A stretch of DNA of 26,153 bases from Gamarada debralockiae (Eukaryota; Ascomycota; Leotiomycetes; Helotiales; Hyphodiscaceae). The stretch is from positions 1-26,153 of the forward strand of contig NXFV01000213.1 of the NCBI GenBank assembly GCA_002803225.1, given 5' to 3'. Each line of letters begins with the position of its first letter. Position 1 is the stretch's first letter. Shown here one piece after another: positions 10,118 to 17,436 of this stretch. Position numbers and translations under genes: made by a program. Below the pieces are notes generated by a model. The model searched no databases and was not told the origin of the DNA. It saw only the letters and a list, made by a program, of their open reading frames with translations.

Positions 10118-10770
10118 GTGAGAGATACGAGAGATGATGTCTTTGCTGGCGAAGACCTTAACGTACGCTTCAATGTAGATACCTTTTGAATGGATGGATT
10201 AATTGACCGACTTGCACTTAACGGAAATGTTCTCTTTGCTCATGTGAAAATAATGTGAACGATGATATGATTGAGACAAAGGTTCTGCATAGATCTACAG
10301 TTCATTACGATCATCTTTGAAAAGGGGCATATATTGCTTGAGCCTAAACGGATCATCAAGAAGGAAGGTAGGGATGGCCGGGTACGTTCACGCAAAGTTC
10401 GGCCTTCCCCTTATTTTGCCGAAATTCTGGGCTGGGATCATGCATACCAGTACAAGAGCATAGGAGTCGATTACACATGAAAGGGTTAAGGAGCTGATTA
10501 GACAGATGCCAGAGATGTCAAGCTGTGATAGATGCTAAAGGAATACATACAAAATACTAGAGATTTTTTGATAAAGCAGTATTAGATTACATGGATGTGC
10601 GCTCAGATCGAAAAGGCCAGGTTATTGCCCCAAGTACGAAAGTAGATGCAACTCTTCATTTCCATCAATTTCAACTTCATCACAGATGCGAAAGAACGTA
10701 GAATCCGATTCCAACAAGCTCAATCCACTTTACATCCAACAATTCGTGATCGCTGTGTAGACATCAACGC
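10118..10770. other. Intergenic region between convergent genes
   Basis: This holds the 3' flanks of the secreted-protein gene (plus) and the Hsp30 gene (minus). The 69-codon plus frame at 10271-10480 has no family features. I see no RNA gene or repeat. Confidence 0.5.
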
Positions 10771-11349
10771 TTAAGAGATGGTAATCTTGCGGCTTTCAGC
10801 CTTCTGGGACTTGGGAACAACGATGCTGAGGATGCCGTTTTTCATCGAAGCCTTGACTTGATCCTGATCGACGCGGTTTGGGAAGGAGAACGTTCGGGAG
10901 AACTCGCCAACACTGCGTTCAGAAACCCAGTACTTGTGCTCGGGCTCCTTTTTGTTTTCGTCCGTCTTGGCGACTGCGGTGCCTTTGTTGGTGTTGTCTT
11001 GAGTCTTCTGTGACTCGCTCTCACCCGAGACCTCTCCCTCGATGAAACCCGCGGGAGGTTCACCCTTGGTGTATGAGCGTTCGGTCCGGCCTTTGACGGT
11101 CAGGGTTTGCTGGTCTGTGAACTCAATCTCGATGTCCTTCTGCTCGATACCTGGGAGTTCGCCATAGAGTTCATAGGCTTGGGCGGTCTCTTTGACATCA
11201 AATTTCGGGGTGAAGGCCTTCAAATGGCCGCGATGGCGAGGGCCAACGGTTCCGCGGGAGTAGTCGTCAAAGTCATCGAGAAGACGGAAGAGAGGAGCGA
11301 AGGAGGTGGTGGGATCGTCGGAGATAAAGGTTCGTGGGAAGAGAGACAT
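10771..11349 (-). CDS. hsp30: Hsp30-type small heat-shock protein (alpha-crystallin/HSP20)
   Basis: ATP-independent holdase chaperone of the fungal Hsp30 class, binding unfolding proteins in heat-stressed cells. From the ATG at 11349 it encodes 192 residues starting MSLFPRTF, with LFRLLDDFDDYSR near the N-terminus, as in other fungal Hsp30s. The alpha-crystallin domain starts at TPKFDVKETAQAYELYGELPG, is interrupted by a charged, low-complexity insert (ESQKTQDNTNKGTAVAKTDE), and ends with the diagnostic VKASMKNGILSIVVPK. The frame stays open upstream to an ATG at 11481, which would add 44 residues. That ATG lies only about 5 nt downstream of a TATA box, so transcripts probably start after it, and I prefer 11349. 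The extra stretch is basic and could pass for a mitochondrial presequence, so 5' RNA ends would decide. Confidence 0.93.
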   Translation of the reverse strand: MSLFPRTFISDDPTTSFAPLFRLLDDFDDYSRGTVGPRHRGHLKAFTPKFDVKETAQAYELYGELPGIEQKDIEIEFTDQQTLTVKGRTERSYTKGEPPAGFIEGEVSGESESQKTQDNTNKGTAVAKTDENKKEPEHKYWVSERSVGEFSRTFSFPNRVDQDQVKASMKNGILSIVVPKSQKAESRKITIS

Positions 11350-11485
11350 TTTGCGTGTTGTTGTAGGTTTGAGAAAAGTTCGTTGGAGTTGAGTTACTGG
11401 TAGTCTTTTGAGTGCTCGCAATGATTGCATTGAATTGCTTTGTTGGTGGGAAGGTGGGAGTGGGAGTCGGACGAGTGACAACGTC

Positions 11486-11493
11486 TTTTTATA
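11486..11493 (-). promoter_or_regulatory. TATA box of hsp30
   Basis: TATAAAAA on the minus strand, about 137 nt upstream of the preferred ATG at 11349. It lies directly upstream of the alternative ATG at 11481, which argues against that start. Confidence 0.7.
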
Positions 11494-11602
11494 ACTTGGA
11501 AGAGATTCCAGATAATGGTAGAATTATCTAGAAATCGAACCATCCCACGTATTCTCGTATGAACGTGGTATGATCGTGACATCACTGGACAGTTAAAGAA
11601 AG

Positions 11603-11729
11603 AGGGGAATTGTCACATGACCTTTTCGCGAGTGTGCTAGAAACTTCTACGCGCCAATGAAGAAAGGACATTTTGAGTTTCTATTACTTAAAAAGAAAGA
11701 CCAATAATATAATGCGAACTTTCTAGAGT
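11603..11729 (-). promoter_or_regulatory. Heat-shock and stress elements upstream of hsp30
   Basis: A perfect two-unit heat-shock element (AGAAACTTCT) is at 11639-11648. A near match (TTTCTAGAGT) is at 11720-11729. A stress-response element AGGGG is at 11603-11607. These suit control by heat-shock factor and Msn2/4-like factors. The sites are read from sequence; binding is inferred. Confidence 0.6.
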
Positions 11730-11953
11730 ATTATCCACAGACATTACGGTAGTGAAGTGATGGAGTTGCGGATTGTCTCCAAAGATTCGGGACTGAAGTT
11801 TGCTCCACGTGCGTGTTGGTTGCTACGTCAGAGGATTGGCCTCATCAAAACTTCCAAATTTTTCATCACAATTTTGACCTCATCTTGGTAAATCGAGAGC
11901 CTTGAAACACGCTGGTGCGTTCCTTCTGTTGGTATGCGAATAGGTCCAAGGCG

Positions 11954-12550
11954 TTAATGGCCGCGCTGTTGGGTGTAGCTCACGTTGTCTATCCATTGCC
12001 GCCTTATATTCCATGTATCAGGCCTCATGTCACTAAAGCTGAGAAGTGAAATGAAGAAGGTCGTGTTGTCTGTATCTTCGGTGCAACGAGGAAATCTTGT
12101 CGACCATTGTCTCTCGATTGTAGAACGGCATCCACATGCTCGCATCTCGTAATGTTCCCATGTGAGGCCCTGGAAAGCTGTTGATAGAGACCTCTCAGTG
12201 GCTTCTGGATCTAGCGCAACCGGAGAGTTTCTGCTCTCTCCAGATGAAGCAATTGTGCCCGGCCCTGCTCTCATCCGCAATGTCGGATGAAGATCCAGCG
12301 ATTTCAGGCGATAAATATTGATTTTGTGCCGCGTTCCTCCGGTCCTAATGTCTCGCAAATTGACGGCGCTGTAAAGATGGTCGAGCCATTTCTTGAATCT
12401 GTTGGGTAGAGAAGCGCACCAACATACTATGAGATGATGGAAAGCTTGGTGGACCAACGTATCGGCTTCGTAAAGAGGAAGTAGGTCGAGTATTACAAGT
12501 TGAAGATCGATAGGAAGGGAGGTGGACCTTACACGCTGTAGCTCCAGCAC
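11954..12550 (-). CDS. Uncertain ORF, 198 codons, weak F-box-like N-terminus
   Basis: The open frame starts with LPIDLQLVILDLLPLYEAD near its N-terminus, which resembles the core of an F-box (LPxELxxxIL...LL). The rest (NRFKKWLDHLYSAVNLRDI and onwards) is not recognised, and no leucine-rich or WD repeats follow. The same frame stays open upstream to about 12730 with protein-like sequence (DFLRICLSDSDQ, TLLLETSEYFGYHNHH), so the true start may lie upstream. No clean intron joins it to the frame at 12669-12986. It could be a lineage-specific gene, part of a larger broken gene, or chance. Confidence 0.3.
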   Translation of the reverse strand: MLELQRVRSTSLPIDLQLVILDLLPLYEADTLVHQAFHHLIVCWCASLPNRFKKWLDHLYSAVNLRDIRTGGTRHKINIYRLKSLDLHPTLRMRAGPGTIASSGESRNSPVALDPEATERSLSTAFQGLTWEHYEMRACGCRSTIERQWSTRFPRCTEDTDNTTFFISLLSFSDMRPDTWNIRRQWIDNVSYTQQRGH

Positions 12551-12668
12551 TCGAATCTTCGGAGAACCTGGGTGGTGATTATGATAACCGAAATACTCGC
12601 TGGTTTCAAGTAAAAGAGTGCTATCTCTGCCTTGATCTGAATCTGAGAGACAAATCCGAAGGAAGTCG

Positions 12669-12986
12669 TTAAGATTCGAGGTGGAGCGACAAGGTAGGGA
12701 GATATTCCATGTCCACCGAGTACTTGTAATCCTCTATCAGAACGAGGTTGCCTGAGCCGATTCTCTTGAACTTTTTCTTGTACTCTTCGATGGCTCTCGT
12801 CTTGGATGCTTCAGCACGGGCTTGAATGGCTTTTGGGCTCTGGTCGCGGGCGCGATGGGTGAGATTGCTTGTAGCATTGAACGTGCCCTGGCCGTATTGC
12901 TGAACTCCGTACAGTCCAATGAATTTTTCCGGGTCTGTCTGCCCAGAATGTGTCCATTTCGTTCCACGAAGCGTCGAGTTTCCCAT
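12669..12986 (-). CDS. Uncertain ORF, C-terminal part of an unknown protein
   Basis: A protein-like frame with KFIGLYGVQQYGQGTF, ARDQSPKAIQARAEASKTRA and EEYKKKFKRIGSGNL in order, ending LSLHLES. The composition (helical, basic, then short beta) looks like a folded protein, but I recognise no family. Upstream, a second frame (13134-12950) has MVPLALLYSNLLKIKQE and ASWNEMDTFWA and appears to lead into it, with a one-base frame change near CAGACAGAC (12935-12943) and no plausible intron. Either an indel broke the gene, or the two frames are unrelated. Confidence 0.3.
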   Translation of the reverse strand: MGNSTLRGTKWTHSGQTDPEKFIGLYGVQQYGQGTFNATSNLTHRARDQSPKAIQARAEASKTRAIEEYKKKFKRIGSGNLVLIEDYKYSVDMEYLPTLSLHLES

Positions 12987-13134
12987 ACAATGGTGACCAT
13001 GCAGGCGTTGGTTCTTGTTTGATTTTCAATAAGTTTGAATAGAGGAGCGCTAAGGGTACCATGGCTGAAGTCGAAGGTGGGAAAATATGTGATGTGTTTT
13101 GTTGTGGTGAGGTAGTGAATTGCGAGCTTGTCAA

Positions 13135-13771
13135 GTAGGAATTGTCTAACGTAGTGAATCTGGGTATTTTGTCGTATGGGAAGTTAAGATGAAGAAATGA
13201 GGAATTTGAGCCTGGGAAATATTATTTATCTTTCGGACAAGTCCAGTTCGAACAAAATCAATGGTGACTCGAATGCAACGAGCTATCTCACCCAGGGCAA
13301 AACTAATTGCACAGATAGAGCAGTTTACATCAGAATATCTCCCAACATAACGTATAGGTAGAGAATTAGATACGCACTTCGTTGTTTAGAACCGACGCGG
13401 TACCTTGGAGGATAGATGCGCCTTCGTAGGACGAGATTTTTTTGTTTGGGGGGGAGGTTCAGTAGGATCATGATAATTCCTCAACTTGAGAACGTTCACG
13501 TAGTTAGTAGCGCTTTTCCTAGTCACTTTAACCAGGTCGTAGCTGAAAATAGCTGAACTTCATGCAACTCCTGAAGCTCACCATGATAGGACAGCTATTC
13601 CTAAACCATGAAAAAATCAAGAAGAATATATCTGACGATGGTGGAAAGTTGGAAGCAACCCACTTACACTAGTCGCGGTTCCGAAACCGGATACCTTGGA
13701 GCCGAGTCAGCAGGCACTTCAGTGAGAACAAGCAAATTGAGAGGGTACGACCATCAAATGTGATATGCTAT
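13135..13771. other. Gene-free stretch
   Basis: I see no coding frame of note, RNA gene or repeat. The right end is the 3' flank of the UBE3D/Ipa1-like gene, including a G run near 13449-13455. Confidence 0.5.
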
Positions 13772-15388
13772 CTATCCTTCCCCATCAAACCTCTCCAATA
13801 ATCCCACATCCCAATCCTGGAATCTCCGGCCACTAGGAGGCAAGAACGATGCGCTATCGCGAAGACAGCTCTCGACTTCGAGGATTGTTTCCGGTGGTAG
13901 TGAGACCTCTTCATGTGTTGAGCTATCCAGCAATTTATTGGCATCAGTGGTAGAGATGGCTTTCCAGAATATTTTCATGGCGAGCGTTCCTGGGGACGCA
14001 GTTTCGGAGGGTTCTTGAACAGTTGTTGAATATCGTATGGTTGGGCTTAAGATCCACATGCTTAGGAAGGGTGACGGCGACGATGGGGAGGTCGGAGGAA
14101 CTGGTTGTGAAGGCTTCCAGTTCGTTGGGGTGAAGACCAGTCGCGAGCAGCATTGTGCTAGCATGATGGACTGCAGTTGTGCGGTGATCATTGATGAGAG
14201 CGACGGTTGATTTGACGACGGTGCCGATGATTTAAGTCGCCATTTGTAGAGTCGGTAGCCTTCAGCTTGGTGATCGACATGCCCAAGGTAGGTTTTACAG
14301 CTTAAACAGACCAGTTTGGGGTATTTCGTATCTCCGTCTGTTGAATTCTCGACCTGGTTATGTTAGTAGACAGAAACACACTTCGCACACTCTCGAAGGA
14401 TGATAATGCAAACAACTTTATTGCTACATACTCTACAGATGTCCCTCGTGTTAATCCCATGGCCTTCCAAGATCTTGAGGAAGATATGGAGTGAAATGCC
14501 GAGGTTTTATCCTCCAGTCGATCACCGAACCCATAGTCCGAAGAAGAGGGTAGGCATGGTCGACTTCTGCGAATGGAAATGAAGGTATTAATATAGGGTA
14601 TTTGTATCGGTGACCAAGCCATTGAGTCGCAAAAGCAAGCTTGGTCGCCTTCTTAATACCCACCTTGACACAAACGAGACAATGCAATGTGAAAGGAAAT
14701 AGCTTACCTCCACTCCAGAACAGTCAGTCTCGGCGACGAGAAATGTTGTGAGGTCCACAAATCCAACTCCAGCTTGCGCGGTAAATTTCTTGTTTGCTCC
14801 ATAACCTCTGCTTGCATTAGGGTCATCGTTGTGAGAATGTCCGGCATGACTATTTCCATTCGTTTGAAGAACGTCAGGTTTATGGCAGTGCCAGAAATCC
14901 ATCATTTCAGCCCAGTTCTCACTGGGTAGGTCTCTCCAGCTCTTTACCGTTCCCTTCTTCAAGAAGACTACTCCACAGCTTCGACATGAAAATTCAGTAT
15001 CTGCTTTCAAATCCGTTCCAGTCCACGGAGCCTCACTGCTTGTGATGTTCTCCGCAGCTGGGCGTGCAACCGAACCATTGAGTGGTAGTCTCCAGGAGAG
15101 CTCCTTGCTACCCAGCGCAGGCTTCTGAAGCCGTGAATTCGGTGAAACCTGACCGGGGAGATTCAAAGACGTGGCGATTCCATGATGATGCAATATTACT
15201 TCCTGTCCATTTGCAGAAAGCTCGACATCTGTAGAGGCATCACAGGGCGTGTCGAGAGCAGCGATGACAGATACCTGACGAATGTTGCTAAGCAGCTCTG
15301 CGTAGATCAAGGGCTTCGACATCACAGCTGAGGGTCGAGACTGCCCGGTTGAGAAATCATGTGGTGCATGATTGGAAGGTGTCGACAT
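13772..15388 (-). CDS. UBE3D/Ipa1-like HECT-like E2-binding protein (420 aa, two exons)
   Basis: Member of the HECT-like, E2-binding family (HECT_2) that includes human UBE3D and yeast Ipa1. Family members are linked to ubiquitin conjugation and, for Ipa1, to pre-mRNA cleavage and polyadenylation. Exon 1 is 15388-14708 and exon 2 is 14353-13772, both phase 0, with a 354-nt intron (donor GTAAGC, branch CTAAC, acceptor AACCAG). The first cysteine pair is FSCRSC (C135, C138), followed by the hallmark LPSENWAEMMDFWHCHKP at 154-171. GFVDLTTFLVAETDCSG follows. A second cysteine pair, LVCLSC, is at about 243-246, then YLGHVDHQAEGYRLYKW. The C-terminal half has FLSMWILSPTIRYS and AMKIFWKAI, and ends with RFQDWDVGLLERF. 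Met23 (15322) could also be the start. It shares a 207-bp promoter with the divergent gene at 15596. Confidence 0.9.
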
Positions 15389-15595
15389 AATTTCTAGGAG
15401 CGCCGTCGCTTGAAGTTCTGGGTTTACGTCGGACCGGATATAGGTTTATCCGAGTCGGGATGTCGGGATTAGCGTGCGTAAGATAGCGTCATAAACGGGC
15501 GTGGTTTCAGCCTCGTGCGGTCCCCACACTTTTAAAGTCTCCCAACACCTTCAAACTCGGATGTCAAGAACAAAGTCCAGTTGAGCTCTTCAATC
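15389..15595. promoter_or_regulatory. Shared divergent promoter, with a short uORF on the plus side
   Basis: This 207-bp interval lies between the two divergent ATGs. An ATG at 15561 opens an 8-codon frame ending TGA at 15582-15584, 11 nt before the main ATG at 15596. A TTTTAAAG stretch near 15530 is the best TATA-like candidate for the plus gene. No specific factor site is assigned. Confidence 0.5.
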
Positions 15596-16973
15596 ATGTC
15601 GGCTCCTATGATAGCCTGGGTACCTGTCGCTAATCGAGTCTACAAATACTTCACAAGCGAAAACCTGAATTACGCCTCGAAATCCATCGATCTACCATCC
15701 GTCCCAATCCACGATGTCGAGACAGCCGCAGAGAAGCGACCAAGAACGCTTAAACATCTTCTCAAAGCCAACCATGTGAACCATTCAATTATATACCACA
15801 ATCTCCAATACCATAACCATATGCCGCATCTCCTTGGCTCTGCATACCTACTTGGCGCAAATGTCGATCAATTGCAGCATATCTATGACGAGGAGTCGAA
15901 GCAGCTTGAACCGTGGCATGATTCCCCTGCTGAAATATCTGATCAAGATTGGAGGGATTATTTGGGAGACAAGAGATATCAGAGAGCGTATGTGGATTTC
16001 TATGAGGATGAATTGGCGTTGAAATATGGGTACGACTGGAAGAAAGTTGCAGAGGAATATCTATTCAGTGGAAAGCAACCTTTGATTAATGGTCTTATAG
16101 GCGGACGTACGTCCCCCCCGTCTATACGCAGTATAACTACTGACTAGAAACTGCAGTTGGCCATCCATTGATTCACTTAGGATACGCATACGAACTCTCC
16201 AGCCGCGAACTCGGCATGGAGGCCCTAGCCATGGGTTCCACCGCGTACAACTTCCTCCACAAATATCTTGACGATTCTTCATACACCAAACCCTCCACAT
16301 ACTCCACAACCTCCCCTCTCGAAATACTCCACAAAATCGCCTCGGACACCCGTTTCGACGGGCTCTTCGACTCCCGCGGATCAGACAACATTGAGCCCCT
16401 TTTCAAAAATCACGAGAATCTAGTCCTCGAACACTGGAACGCATGGGCTATATCCGACCCGAATAAGCAGTTTAAAGATTCTCAGGAAGCTGCTGTGGCG
16501 TTGTTAGTGAGGACCGTGAAGCCGGGTACGCATGCATATGATTTTTTCATGGTGCATATCCTGACTACCAGCCACGCGGTGCGGATCCTGTTACCGCTGA
16601 TTCCGAAAAAGTTTCATATTAGTTTAGTGAGGCAGTGGTGGTTGTTGACGATTGCTGTTTATGTGGCGCAGTTGAGACCGAAGATTGATGATGACATTGA
16701 GGTTAAGCCCGCGCAGAGGTGGAAATATGTTGAGGATAAGGCTGTTAATGGGGCTTGGGCTACAGATGCTCATTATGTTAAAGGCAAGTCTAACTTTCTG
16801 TGTGCTTGGATTTGTGCTGATGAGATGTAGCTCTGAGAGCCATGAAAGAAGCGGCCTTCACTTGGGGCGATGTCCATGATTGGTATTTGGCTGCGGCCGT
16901 ACATTTCGCGGACGATTTCAAGGGCTGGACTGGTTTTGCTCTAGAAGAGGAGAATTACCACCACCCTGTTTAA
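15596..16973 (+). CDS. Questin-oxidase-like protein (AflY/GedK family, DUF4243), 426 aa, three exons
   Basis: Member of the questin-oxidase-like family, which includes the Baeyer-Villiger-type enzymes of aflatoxin and geodin biosynthesis. Here it stands alone, with no polyketide genes nearby. Exons are 15596-16106, 16157-16783 and 16831-16973. Intron 1 (16107-16156) has a GTACGT donor, CTGAC branch and CTGCAG acceptor, phase 1. Intron 2 (16784-16830) is a GC-AG intron with the donor context AG|GCAAGT, phase 1. Family motifs in order are NHSIIYHNLQYHNHMPHLLG, YLLGA, HPLIHLGYAYEL, and FMVHILTTSHAVRILLPLIP. Exon 3 supplies the closing VHDWYLAAAVHFADDFKGW and the stop. The ATG at 15596 is chosen because the frame upstream has only a TTG. 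Substrate is unknown. Confidence 0.9.
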
Positions 16974-17436
16974 CAAAGCAACGACGAAACTGTGACTTTA
17001 ATTTGGATATGGAGTTTATACGCCATATTAGGCCGGTTGCATGTTCTTGGAAATGGAAAAATCACGACGGAGCAAAATTGCCAAATAAGTAATCTTACAA
17101 ACTACCGTAGTAATTGAGAGAATAAGATATAATCATTCATTCCCGTTTGAGTGATTGAAAATCTCTACCGAGCTCACTAAATCCAGCCGAACTTAATCGC
17201 TCGCTCCTACTTAGCAATTGAACTCAAGGACATCAAGGGCATCGACAAACTGTCCAAAGCATCCGTTTTCAACCAGTGAAAGGCGTAGAACTGTTGATAT
17301 CTTTGACCCCAATTAATGCGGCGATGTCTTTATTATAGCCTGGTACCTGCCTTTTCTGCCATATGTAGTTTTATACAACCAAAATCAAGCCCCCTTTTTG
17401 ATACCTACACATACAAGCCATTCCCATCCATGTAAC
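16974..17436. other. Intergenic region between convergent genes
   Basis: This holds the 3' ends of the questin-oxidase-like gene and of rad17. I see no gene, repeat or RNA. Polyadenylation signals were not resolved. Confidence 0.5.

Noticed and set aside
11505..11550. tRNA gene suggested by a GGTTCGAT box on the minus strand
   Set aside because: The B-box is imperfect and no A-box or cloverleaf can be drawn.
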